Shown piece after piece: positions 42,851 through 51,734 of a stretch of 64,000 nt of DNA; position 1 is the stretch's first letter; every line of letters starts with the position of its first letter. This DNA comes from JALSRK01 sp964461995. GTDB taxonomy: Bacteria > Acidobacteriota > Terriglobia > Bryobacterales > Bryobacteraceae. The position numbers and the translations under genes are program-made. The notes below the pieces were generated by a model. That model was not told the DNA's origin. It saw only the letters and a list, made by a program, of their open reading frames with translations, and made no database searches. The DNA is taken from the NCBI GenBank assembly GCA_964461995.1, contig CAYWXL010000016.1, forward strand, positions 1 through 64,000. Reading direction: 5' to 3'.

Positions 42851-45445
42851 TTGAACAGGTTGCAACCCCGCTGCGACTCGTTGCCCACGAGGTCTGTTAC
42901 ACGAGTCAAACCATGCGAAGATAGGAAGCGGGAAGGTGAATTGAGCGCACAGAAGCGGTCGAGAGCGAGACGAAAAAAGTCGTTACTGGCCCGTTTCCTG
43001 AGGACGCCTGCGGGCAAAGTCTGCCTCGGGCTCGCCGTGGCCGGATTCACTGCCGGCGCACTCACAGCCACCTACTACTACATCCATTTCGCCCGGCTTA
43101 CCGACGAGAAGCTGGCTGCCGGCCCGATCGGTCACACGGCGGTGTTGTACGCGGCGCCGGAGCGGGTCATGGTCGGGGACCGGCGGACGATGGACGAGGT
43201 AGTGACCCACCTGCGGCGGGCCGGCTACAACGAATCCCGCCGGAACCGTATCGGCTGGTATCACCTGCGTCCGGACGCCATCGAGATCTTCCCCGGTAAG
43301 GAGTCCGCCTTCCCCGGCGAGGACGCGGTGATCTTCTTCGACGGAGACCGGGTCTCGAAGATCATCTCGCTGCGGGACAACACGGAACGGACTATTTACT
43401 ACCTGGAGCCGGAACTCATCACCAGTCTTTTCAACCGCAGCCGCGAGAAGAGGCTCTTGGTCCGCTTCGAAGACTTGCCGAAACACCTCATCAACGCCAT
43501 TCTGGCGGCCGAGGACAAGCGGTTCTTCCAGCACGCCGGCTTCGACCCGATCCGGATCCTCAAGGGCGCTTACGTCAACATCAAGGCCGGCCGCATCCGC
43601 GAAGGCGCCTCGACGCTGACGATGCAGGTGGCCGGCGATATCTGGCTCGACCGCAGCCAGCGCACCTGGAGCCGGAAACTGGCCGAGGTCTTGATCACGC
43701 TCCAGCTCGAGCGGAAACTGACGAAGGAGCAGATCTTTGAGTATTACGTCAACCAGATCTACCTGGGCCATGTCGGCAGCTTCGCAATCCATGGTTTCGG
43801 ACAGGCCGCCCAGGCCTACTTCAACAAGCACGTGCATGACCTGACGCTGCCCGAGGCGGCCTTGCTCGCCGGACTTCCGCGCGGTCCCGGACTCTACAAC
43901 CCGTTCCGGAACCCCGAGCGGGCGCGGGCCCGCCGCAATTGGGTGCTCAAGCAGATGCTCGAGAGCGAGATGATCACCGAGCGGGAATACGCGGTAGCCG
44001 TCGAATCTCCCCTGAACGTCGTGCGCGGAGCGACCGATACGGGCGAGGCGCCGTACTTCGTCGATATGGTCAACGATTGGCTCCGGAAGCAGTTCTCCGA
44101 GTACGACTTCCAGTCGCACAGCTTCCGCGTCGATACGACCCTGGACCCACGCCTGCAAAAGGATGCGGTCGAAGCGATGCGGTTGGGACTCAAGGAGATC
44201 GACGAGCGCTGCCGCCGGCTAGGCCGCACCCCGGAGAACGGCTGGCCGCCGATCCAGGCTGCGCTGGTGGCGCTTGACCCGCACACCGGAGCCGTGAAGG
44301 CCGTGGTCGGAGGACGCAGCTACGCCCAGAGCCAGCTCAACCGGGTGCTGGCCAAACGGCCGCCGGGCTCGGTTTTCAAGCCTTTCGTCTACGCGGCGGC
44401 GCTGAATACGGCGGTCGAGGGCGGCCCGGTCGTATTCACGCCGCAGACGCGGATCATCGACGAGCCGACCACGTTCTGGTACGACGACAAACCGTACGAG
44501 CCCCACGCTTACAAGAACAAGTACTACGGAGAAGTCACCTTGCGCCGCGCGCTGTCGAAGTCGCTCAACGTGCCCACCGTCAAGGTGGCCGAGATGGTGG
44601 GCTACGAGAAGGTGGTCGAGATGGCGCAGCGCGCCGGCCTGAACATGAACATCCAGCCCACGCCGGCGGTGGCGCTTGGCTCTTATGAGGTCACCCCGTT
44701 GGAGATCGCCGGCGCCTACACGATGTTCGCCAACCGCGGCGAAGTGGTCCGGCCGTACTTCATTCAGAAAATCCGCGACGAGACGGGCGCGGTGCTCTTC
44801 GAGTACCATCCCGTGCCGCGGCCCGCTCTGGATCCCCGCGTGGCGTACCTGATGACGAACATCCTCGAGGAGACGTTGCGGTCTGGTACGGCCGTGCGCG
44901 CCCGGTTGCTGGGCTTGACGCTGCCAGCGGCGGGCAAAACGGGAACCTCCCACGACGGCTGGTTCGCCGGATACACGACCGAACTCCTGTGCGTCGTATG
45001 GGTCGGCTATGACGACTACCGGGACATCAAGATGGAAGGCGCGCAGACGGCCCTGCCGATCTGGACCGAGTTCATGAAGCGGGCCCACACTTACCCGGCC
45101 TATCGCAACGCCCGTCCCTTCGAACCGCCGGAGGGCGTGGTCACCGTGGAAATTGATCCGGCGACCGGCAAACTCGCTGCCGCTGGTTGCGGGTCCGAGC
45201 CGGTGACCGAAGTGTTTATCGCCGGCACGCAACCTGTCTCGCTCTGCAGCGGGGCCATCACTCAAGTAGCCGGTTGGGACGTGACTTCGGAGGAGCAACC
45301 CGCCGCGGCGGCCAGCGCCAAACGTCCCAAACGGGCGGTTCCAACCGCTCAGTCCACACCACGGCAAGTAGTGTTGAAGCCGAAGGAACCCAAAAAGACG
45401 AAAAAGAAAGGGTTCTTTGGGCGCTTGTTGGATATATTTAGATAG
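42851..45445 (+). CDS. Class A penicillin-binding protein (PBP1A-like)
   Basis: 864 residues. After a basic cytoplasmic stretch and one membrane helix (about 55-78) comes the GT51 glycosyltransferase domain (AAEDKRFFQHAGFDPIR, KLAEVLITLQLERKLTKEQI, YVNQIYLG, AALLAGLPRGPGLYNP). The transpeptidase domain has S-x-x-K in PPGSVFKPF, SKSLN and KTGTSHDGWFAGYT. It polymerises and cross-links peptidoglycan on the outer face of the cytoplasmic membrane. Two TTG starts fit: 42851 (GGGGGGAAG upstream) and in-frame 42941 (GGAAGG just upstream, giving a 30-residue-shorter N-terminus). It is first of a three-gene operon with two TPR proteins. The Lys-rich tail after residue 820 is variable in the family. 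Confidence 0.9.
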   Translation: MNRLQPRCDSLPTRSVTRVKPCEDRKREGELSAQKRSRARRKKSLLARFLRTPAGKVCLGLAVAGFTAGALTATYYYIHFARLTDEKLAAGPIGHTAVLYAAPERVMVGDRRTMDEVVTHLRRAGYNESRRNRIGWYHLRPDAIEIFPGKESAFPGEDAVIFFDGDRVSKIISLRDNTERTIYYLEPELITSLFNRSREKRLLVRFEDLPKHLINAILAAEDKRFFQHAGFDPIRILKGAYVNIKAGRIREGASTLTMQVAGDIWLDRSQRTWSRKLAEVLITLQLERKLTKEQIFEYYVNQIYLGHVGSFAIHGFGQAAQAYFNKHVHDLTLPEAALLAGLPRGPGLYNPFRNPERARARRNWVLKQMLESEMITEREYAVAVESPLNVVRGATDTGEAPYFVDMVNDWLRKQFSEYDFQSHSFRVDTTLDPRLQKDAVEAMRLGLKEIDERCRRLGRTPENGWPPIQAALVALDPHTGAVKAVVGGRSYAQSQLNRVLAKRPPGSVFKPFVYAAALNTAVEGGPVVFTPQTRIIDEPTTFWYDDKPYEPHAYKNKYYGEVTLRRALSKSLNVPTVKVAEMVGYEKVVEMAQRAGLNMNIQPTPAVALGSYEVTPLEIAGAYTMFANRGEVVRPYFIQKIRDETGAVLFEYHPVPRPALDPRVAYLMTNILEETLRSGTAVRARLLGLTLPAAGKTGTSHDGWFAGYTTELLCVVWVGYDDYRDIKMEGAQTALPIWTEFMKRAHTYPAYRNARPFEPPEGVVTVEIDPATGKLAAAGCGSEPVTEVFIAGTQPVSLCSGAITQVAGWDVTSEEQPAAAASAKRPKRAVPTAQSTPRQVVLKPKEPKKTKKKGFFGRLLDIFR

Positions 45446-45466
45446 AGACTTAGCAAAGGAGGCCCC

Positions 45467-46291
45467 ATGGCGTTCCGCCAGTGGATTGTGATCCTTTCGG
45501 CCTTTCTGGCCGTTACCCCCGCGCTGGCTGCGCAAACCGACAGCCAGCCGAATCCGGACACCGTTGAAGATGCCCGCCTCCGTGAGACCGGAACCCCGGC
45601 GCCCTCGCCGGTGGCCGCTCCCCCAGAATGTGCTCCCTCCCCTTTGTCTCCCATGCAACGCGGCGACATCCTCATGGCCCGCAAGATGTACCGCGAAGCC
45701 ATTGAAACGTATCGCGAAGGCATCCATGACGTCGCCGTCCTTTACAACAAGATCGGCATTGCGTACCACCAGTTGCTGGACTTCAAAGCGGCGATGGAGA
45801 ACTACCAGATGGCCCTCCGGCTCGATCCGAACTACGCCGAAGCCATCAACAACATCGGCACGATCTACTACGCCCAGCGCAAGCACAAGAAGGCTATCAA
45901 CCAATACAAGAAAGCTCTTCGGATTGCTCCCAAGTCCGCGTCGATCTACAGCAACCTCGGCACGGCGTACTTCGCGCGGAAGAAGTACAAGGACGCTTTC
46001 GAGGCCTACCAGAAGGCGCTCGAACTGGATCCCGACGTCTTCGAACACCGCAATGCGGCTGGCTCGTTGCTGCAGGAGCGGAGCGTCGAGGAGCGGGCTA
46101 AGTTCCACTTCTACCTGGCCAAGACTTACGCCCGGGCCGGGATGTTCGACCGGGCCCTTCTCTACATGCGCAAAGCCCTCGAAGAAGGCTTCCGCGACCG
46201 GAACAAATTCCGGAAGGACCCTGACTTCAAGAAACTGCAGGGGAACGAGGAGTTCGAGCGGCTGTTGGCGATGGAGCCTCGCGTTCTCTAA
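45467..46291 (+). CDS. Exported TPR protein
   Basis: 274 residues. Signal peptide 1-22 (ends ALAAQ), then a Pro-rich linker. At least four TPR units follow: VLYNKIGIAYHQLLDFKAA, AINNIGTIYYAQRKHKKA, SIYSNLGTAYFARKKYKDA and FHFYLAKTYARAGMFDRA. TPR arrays bind partner proteins. Placed 21 bp after the PBP gene with AAAGGAGG just upstream of the ATG, it may help assemble or regulate the cell-wall synthase; that is inference from position. Confidence 0.85.
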   Translation: MAFRQWIVILSAFLAVTPALAAQTDSQPNPDTVEDARLRETGTPAPSPVAAPPECAPSPLSPMQRGDILMARKMYREAIETYREGIHDVAVLYNKIGIAYHQLLDFKAAMENYQMALRLDPNYAEAINNIGTIYYAQRKHKKAINQYKKALRIAPKSASIYSNLGTAYFARKKYKDAFEAYQKALELDPDVFEHRNAAGSLLQERSVEERAKFHFYLAKTYARAGMFDRALLYMRKALEEGFRDRNKFRKDPDFKKLQGNEEFERLLAMEPRVL

Positions 46292-46311
46292 ACGGAGACG
46301 GCGCGACCAGC

Positions 46312-48375
46312 GTGCCCCGACATTTGCGCGACCAGAATCCCCGGCGCCCGAAAGACGGTCGGAAAGTCGATCCGTACCTTCTCGCAATCTGCACGATCTT
46401 TTTCGGCCGCGTCGTGCCGCACCGGTTCGCAAGGCGCCGCTCCGGGAGGTCCCACTCTGCTGGTGAGGGGAAAGCGGCGCCTGCACATCATGGGCGGAGC
46501 ATCGGTCTTTTTGTGGCGTGCGCCGTCCTGGCCGCCTCGGTTTTGATAGGCGCTTCTTGCGTCCCCGGCTTCTCGAACCCCGAGTTGCGGCGGGTCGCCG
46601 TCATTCCGTTGGAAAACCTCACGCCGGAGGCCGGCCTGGACTGGGTCGGAGCAGCGGCCGCCACGATCATCGCGCAGGAAGCGGCGGGGAATGAACGCAG
46701 CTTCGTCTTTTACGCGTCCGACTATGCGACAGCCGTCAACGGGCGTGCGACACACATTCTGCACGGGTACTTCTCTACATGCGCCCAGGGGTTGTCGTTC
46801 CACTTTGCCCTTGAAAACGTCGCCCGGTCAAAGATCAGCCGCCGTTTCGTCCGGTGCGTTCCCCGGAGGGGCGTTTTCGAAGTGTCCCGGTACGCCGGCG
46901 AAACGCTGCAGATTCGGCGGCGCCGCTTCGGAACCAGCAATCTCGAAGCGCTTCGGCAGTATGCGCGAGCTTTCTCACTCACCAATTCTCAACAGCAGCG
47001 AGAGGCCCTCGAAGCCGCATTGAGCGCCGATCCCGGGTTTCACGAAGCGCGCCTTTTCTTGGCAGACCTGCTAATCCGAGGCGGAGAGCGGCGGGCAGCC
47101 GACAAGCTGCTCGACGCCGCGCCCCGCACGGGCCTGGACGACGTTACTTCAGCTTATTTTGAATTCTTCAAAGCGCTCTTATCCGACGACAAACCGCGCA
47201 CAGCCGCAGCCTTGGAAAAGCTCTCTCTTCTCTTGCCCTCCGATTCCAGCATGGCGGGAAGAACAGCGCAGACGTTCCTTTCGCTACACGATTATGCGAA
47301 AGCCGCCGAGTGGTACTACCGGGCCGCGGCCGCCGATCCCGAAAACCCGGCCTGGTGGAACTCCCGCGCCTACGCCGCCGCGTACGCGAACGATCCTCGG
47401 ACGGCATTCAAGAGCCTGGAGCATTACCGCGAAGCCGATCCGGAAAACGTCAACGCGATCGACTCGATGGGGGAGATCTGTTTTCGTTTCGGACGCCTGT
47501 CGGAAGCCGAAGGCCACTTCCTGAAAGCCTATGAGCGCGACCCTGACTTCCAGGGAGGCATCGCCCTGCTCAAAGCGGCCTGGTGCCGCCTGTTCCGCGG
47601 AGACCGGAACGGAGCGCAGGAACTGTTCGACCGGTACGCGCAAGCGGCGCGCGACCTGGGCGATCCCGGCATCGATCTTTTGGAGGCTCGTTGGCTTTAC
47701 TGGACAGGCCGGCGGTCGCAAGCCATCGAGGAGTTGGAGCGGCGCGCCACCGAGAAACGCCTTCCGCCGCGGAACCTTTCCGAAATGCGGGTGCAATTGG
47801 CCGCCTGGCGCGCGCTGATGGGGCAGGCGGCGAAGGCTCGGGAGCAGCTTCGGGCAGCGGCCAAGATCACCGGCGGCCGCCTGGTCGGTGAAGATGCAAT
47901 CATCACCTGGCGCCTCAGCGAGGCGCCGGATCAGGAGAAGCGCCGACAGAGCGCCTCCCGGGAATCGCGCTTGCTCGCGCGCGCCTACAGGCTGCTTCTC
48001 TCAGAGAAGCCCGGAGAAGCGGCGGTTCCCCTCCGGGAAGTTTACGAGAGCGCTCCGGCTCTTGACCGGGACCGCATGGCGGTTCTTCTCGCCTGGGCCG
48101 AAATCGAGCGGGGCAATCTGGAAGAAGCGCGGCGGCTGCTCGAACCGAACCCGATCTGGCAGCCGCGGACCGAATCCTCCTACCACAGTCTGGTCTTCCC
48201 TCGGCTTTTTTACCTCCGCGGAGTCCTCGCCGCCCGCTCAGGCGACCGGAAGGCGGCGATCCGGAACCTCCGGCTTTTCCTGGACTATTCGGGGGACCAC
48301 CCCGACGTCACGGGGCACGAGGATGCCGCACGGCAACTCCTCGGGCGGCTGGAAGCAACCCCGCCGGGGCCATAG
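46312..48375 (+). CDS. Exported TPR-rich protein
   Basis: 687 residues by the GTG at 46312, the only start in frame before the membrane segment (GLFVACAVLAASVLIGASC, about residues 63-82). The Cys after it could be a lipoprotein site, but the long basic N-terminus is atypical. The segment after it (ELRRVAVIPLENLTPE) resembles the TolB-like N-domain seen in FlgO/TolB relatives. From residue 200 on come TPR-like helical repeats (KAAEWYYRAAAADPENPAWWNSRAY, LSEAEGHFLKAYERDP). It is third in the PBP operon, 20 bp after the previous TPR gene. Function is unknown; an envelope scaffold is plausible. Confidence 0.75.
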   Translation: MPRHLRDQNPRRPKDGRKVDPYLLAICTIFFGRVVPHRFARRRSGRSHSAGEGKAAPAHHGRSIGLFVACAVLAASVLIGASCVPGFSNPELRRVAVIPLENLTPEAGLDWVGAAAATIIAQEAAGNERSFVFYASDYATAVNGRATHILHGYFSTCAQGLSFHFALENVARSKISRRFVRCVPRRGVFEVSRYAGETLQIRRRRFGTSNLEALRQYARAFSLTNSQQQREALEAALSADPGFHEARLFLADLLIRGGERRAADKLLDAAPRTGLDDVTSAYFEFFKALLSDDKPRTAAALEKLSLLLPSDSSMAGRTAQTFLSLHDYAKAAEWYYRAAAADPENPAWWNSRAYAAAYANDPRTAFKSLEHYREADPENVNAIDSMGEICFRFGRLSEAEGHFLKAYERDPDFQGGIALLKAAWCRLFRGDRNGAQELFDRYAQAARDLGDPGIDLLEARWLYWTGRRSQAIEELERRATEKRLPPRNLSEMRVQLAAWRALMGQAAKAREQLRAAAKITGGRLVGEDAIITWRLSEAPDQEKRRQSASRESRLLARAYRLLLSEKPGEAAVPLREVYESAPALDRDRMAVLLAWAEIERGNLEEARRLLEPNPIWQPRTESSYHSLVFPRLFYLRGVLAARSGDRKAAIRNLRLFLDYSGDHPDVTGHEDAARQLLGRLEATPPGP

Positions 48376-48383
48376 GGAGGAGA

Positions 48384-49808
48384 TTACGCGGCGGCTCCGG
48401 CCCTGATCACAGCCGCGAGCTGCCGTACTTTGTCGGGCCTCTCACGGGCGAGGTTGTTGTTTTCGAGAGGATCCTCCTCCAGGTCGAAAAGCAAGGTCTT
48501 CGGCTTTTTCGGTTTAGCCGGCGGAGCTTCGGGATCGAAGCCGGTGATCAGCTTGTAACGGCCGTCCCAGACCATCCGCCAGCCATAAAGGCCGGAAAGC
48601 ACCTGTTGCCGGTGGTGTGCGGTCCGGCCCTCCAGCACCGGGCGCAACGATCGGCTGTCCATGTCATCCGGCCGGGCGATGCCCCCATAGTCGAGGAATG
48701 TCGCCGCCAGATCCATCACGGAGACGAGCGCGTCCGAGTCAACTCCTTGCTGGATGCCGGGTCCGGCCACGACCAAGGGCACCGAGACCGACGGATGGTA
48801 TGGCACGCTCTTAGCCCAGCGGCTGTGGTCGCCCAGCATCTCGCCATGATCGCTGGAGAAGACGATCAAGGTGTTCTCCAGTTCTCCGCGGCGGTCCAGT
48901 TCTTCGAGATAGCGCCCAAGCCACCGGTCAATGTTCTCGATCATCGCAGAATAGTTTTGGCGGATGGCGACGTGCGTGTCGGCATCAAGGTCCCGGCAGC
49001 GATTCGGAAGGGGAAACGTGCGGCCACGGCAGTGTCTCTCCATCTCCTGCGTGATGTCCATCGGCTCGTGAGGACCGGCGAAGTTCACCTGCAAGAACCA
49101 AGGCTTGTTTTTGGGCGCCTTGGCCAGCAGCTCGAGCCCGTTCTTCGCGATCCAGTTGTCGCAATAGGCATGATCGGGAAGCGGCGTCGGCTCGGTGACC
49201 GAATAGTTGCGGAGATTCCCGCGCCGCCGGGCGAAGTCCTTTACGTGGACGCCGATTAGTCCGGTCCGGTGGAGGTAGGCGATATACGGCCCTTTCGGCG
49301 TTTTCGCATTGCGGTAAGCGTCCCATTTGCCGGCGTTGTCGATCCCGTCGTTGAAGCCCCACTCCCGCAGCAGGCGCCGGCCGTCCAGCCCCCAATCCTC
49401 GGTGGCCTTGTGCAGGTCGAACTTGCCGCAGCCCATGACATGGTAGCCGGACCCCCGCAGCAAGGTATAGAAAGTCGTCTGGTCGAGGGGGAAATCGTGG
49501 CGGTTGCTGGCGACCCGGCAACGGTCGTACTCTTTGCCCGCAGCGAGGCAAGCCCGCGATGGGGCGCAGAGCGGCGAGGCGACCACGGCTTTCCGGAACC
49601 GGACGCCGCGGGCGGCGATCTGATCCAGGAACGGAGTGCGGACCGGGATGCCCGGCCTGCCGCCGGTCCAATCGAAACGGTGCTGATCCGGGAAGAAAAA
49701 TAGGATATTGGGGCGGTTGCCGTCGTCTCCCCGGCGGCCCGCCCCGCGCGGCCCCGCCAGCCCGGTGAAGCCGGCGGCCGCAGCGAGCAGCGTTCTTCTG
49801 GTGATCAC
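48384..49808 (-). CDS. Tat-exported type I sulfatase
   Basis: 474 residues. The N-terminus ITRRTLLAAAAGFTG is a Tat-type signal. The alkaline-phosphatase-fold sulfatase starts with PNILFFFPDQHRFDW (metal ligands). The formylglycine site is LCAPSRACLAAG, with Cys81 in the CxPSR consensus, so it needs conversion to formylglycine. FSSDHGEMLGDH holds further ligands. Substrate is likely a sulfated polysaccharide but not predictable. GTG at 49808 overlaps the preceding gene's TGA (GTGA). It converges on the TPR operon with 8 bp between stops. No true formylglycine enzyme is encoded in the window. Confidence 0.9.
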   Translation of the reverse strand: MITRRTLLAAAAGFTGLAGPRGAGRRGDDGNRPNILFFFPDQHRFDWTGGRPGIPVRTPFLDQIAARGVRFRKAVVASPLCAPSRACLAAGKEYDRCRVASNRHDFPLDQTTFYTLLRGSGYHVMGCGKFDLHKATEDWGLDGRRLLREWGFNDGIDNAGKWDAYRNAKTPKGPYIAYLHRTGLIGVHVKDFARRRGNLRNYSVTEPTPLPDHAYCDNWIAKNGLELLAKAPKNKPWFLQVNFAGPHEPMDITQEMERHCRGRTFPLPNRCRDLDADTHVAIRQNYSAMIENIDRWLGRYLEELDRRGELENTLIVFSSDHGEMLGDHSRWAKSVPYHPSVSVPLVVAGPGIQQGVDSDALVSVMDLAATFLDYGGIARPDDMDSRSLRPVLEGRTAHHRQQVLSGLYGWRMVWDGRYKLITGFDPEAPPAKPKKPKTLLFDLEEDPLENNNLARERPDKVRQLAAVIRAGAAA

Positions 49809-50293
49809 GGCTCGAGCTTATCAAAGATCACCAGAATCGGCTCCTCACCGGCGGAGGTCCGGACGAGTCCCTCAACAGTGAGCGTCTTGCCGTCCGGCGA
49901 CAGGCTCCAAAGCTCGTCAAGCACGACTTTCTTCCCCTCGACGGTGCGAGTGGTCGTCAGCAACAGGTGGCTGCCGAGCATCCGCGCCAAACCCGTCACT
50001 TTGATGTCGCCCACCTGATTCACCGATTCCTCGCCGTCGAGCGTGAAGCGCAACTCATTCCTCTGGCGGCCGCGAACCGTTTGCAGGTCCGCCACTACCG
50101 TCACATAAAGGCTGTCTTGCTCGATTGTCCGAACCAAAGATTTCGGGGGCGTCATGGAGCCGAAATCGCTGCGGGCGAGATCCGCCTTCCATTTGCCGGA
50201 GAAATCGGCCTTCCGCGCGGAGGCGCTGCCTTCCGCCCCGAGCAAAACACTGCCAGCCAGCGCTGCGATCGAGAGGATTCTCAGCAGTCTCAT
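49805..50293 (-). CDS. Small secreted protein, lipocalin-like
   Basis: 162 residues. Signal peptide 1-20 (LLRILSIAALAGSVLLGA). The mature part opens FSGKWKADLARSDFG and continues in beta-rich, alternating strands (TLDGEESVNQVGD, LTTTRTVEGKKVV, LSPDGKTLTVEG), resembling lipocalin-like small proteins common in Acidobacteriota and Bacteroidota. Function is unknown. It is coupled by a four-base overlap to the sulfatase gene, so the two are probably made together. ATG at 50293. Confidence 0.65.
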   Translation of the reverse strand: MRLLRILSIAALAGSVLLGAEGSASARKADFSGKWKADLARSDFGSMTPPKSLVRTIEQDSLYVTVVADLQTVRGRQRNELRFTLDGEESVNQVGDIKVTGLARMLGSHLLLTTTRTVEGKKVVLDELWSLSPDGKTLTVEGLVRTSAGEEPILVIFDKLEP

Positions 50294-50341
50294 GGCCTTA
50301 CCCTTCCCAGTGTTTCCGATTCTATTCGGGACGTCAAAGTT

Positions 50342-51706
50342 TCAGTTGCTGCGGAGCATGCCGATCGAATCGAGGAATACGAAGACAATGGCCACGGGCA
50401 CGACGAACTTCAGCAGGAAGAGCCACGCGCGATAGAAGACGCCAAGCTTCGTACCGGAAAGGAAGTGGTCGTGCCGGATGGCGTCGTTCAACCGCCAGGC
50501 CGTGAACAGAGCGATACCCAGTCCGCCGAGCGGCAACATGAAGTTGTTGGTCAGGTATCCCAGAGCGTCGAACCAGTTCATCCCGATGACCGACACCATG
50601 CTGGAGCCGAAGAACCAGACGCTGCCGCTTAGCGCCGAAGGGATGCCCACCAGAGTGATCGCTCCGCCAGCAATGAGCGTGGCTTTCATCCGCGACCAGT
50701 TCCTTTCATCCACGAAGTAGGACGTGGTCACTTCCAGCATCGATATTGCGCTGGTGAGAGCCGCCACGACCAACAGGGCGAAAAAGACCATCATCAAGAA
50801 ACTGCCCGCCGGTAGTTGACTGATCGCCACAGGGATGGTGATGAACACCAACCCCGGTCCCGCCGCGGGCTCCATGCCGTGGGAAAAGATGATCGGGAAC
50901 AGCACCATGGCGGCGGCGATGGCGATCAACGTGTCCAGCGCGGAGATTGTAATGGCCGCCGACATGATGTCGTCATCTTTTTTCAAGTAGCTCCCATAGG
51001 TAAGAATGGCGCCCATGCCGAGGCTCAGACTGAAAAAGGCCTGACCGAGAGCCTCCAGAACCCCGCGGCGGCCGAAATCCTCGGCGTGGAAGCCGAAGAC
51101 GAAGTCCACCGCCGGGCCGAAGCCGTCGAGCGTCATCGCCCGGATCAGCAGCCCGCCGAGCATGAGGAACAGGGCGGGCATCAGAATGACGGACCATCGC
51201 TCCACACCCTTGGAAACACCGCCGGCGACAACCGCCATCGTCATCGCCATGAAAACGAAATGCCAGCCGACGTTCAACCACGGGTTACCGAACAGCTCGG
51301 CATAGATCGCTTTCGTCGCCTCGGCCCCCAGTCCACTGATGCCGCCCCTCATGGCCAACCACGTGTAATGCAACGACCAGCCGGCGACCACGCTGTAGTA
51401 AGACAGGATCAGGAAAGACGAAGCGACCCCCAGCCAGCCGAACACCACCCAGCCGCTGCGGCGCCCCGCGAGCTTTCTCATCGCGCCGACAGGCGAACAT
51501 TGCGCGGCGCGGCCCAATAGGATCTCCGCCGTCATCACCGGGAGGCCCACGAAGAGGACACACATCAGGTAGACGATGACGAAGATCCCGCCGCCGTTCT
51601 CACCGGTCTCGTAAGGAAACTTCCAGATGTTTCCCAGTCCGACCGCGCTGCCGGCAGCGGCGAGAATGAACCCGGCCTTCGACTTCCAATGTGCGCGTTG
51701 AGCCAC
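50342..51706 (-). CDS. Sodium-dependent transporter, NSS (SNF) family
   Basis: 454 residues with about 11-12 membrane helices. The N-terminus WKSKAGFILAAAGSAVGLGNIWKFPYETGENGGGIFVIVY is the NSS helix-1 signature containing the sodium and substrate sites; the shorter form suggests a bacterial LeuT-like or Tyr/Trp transporter. It co-transports an amino acid or amine with sodium. GTG start at 51706 preceded by GAGCGAGG. It lies between an APC permease and the small secreted protein on the same strand; the two transporters may share a transcript. Confidence 0.9.
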   Translation of the reverse strand: MAQRAHWKSKAGFILAAAGSAVGLGNIWKFPYETGENGGGIFVIVYLMCVLFVGLPVMTAEILLGRAAQCSPVGAMRKLAGRRSGWVVFGWLGVASSFLILSYYSVVAGWSLHYTWLAMRGGISGLGAEATKAIYAELFGNPWLNVGWHFVFMAMTMAVVAGGVSKGVERWSVILMPALFLMLGGLLIRAMTLDGFGPAVDFVFGFHAEDFGRRGVLEALGQAFFSLSLGMGAILTYGSYLKKDDDIMSAAITISALDTLIAIAAAMVLFPIIFSHGMEPAAGPGLVFITIPVAISQLPAGSFLMMVFFALLVVAALTSAISMLEVTTSYFVDERNWSRMKATLIAGGAITLVGIPSALSGSVWFFGSSMVSVIGMNWFDALGYLTNNFMLPLGGLGIALFTAWRLNDAIRHDHFLSGTKLGVFYRAWLFLLKFVVPVAIVFVFLDSIGMLRSN

Positions 51707-51734
51707 CTCGCTCCCCCAAGATGCCCGCAGGAGT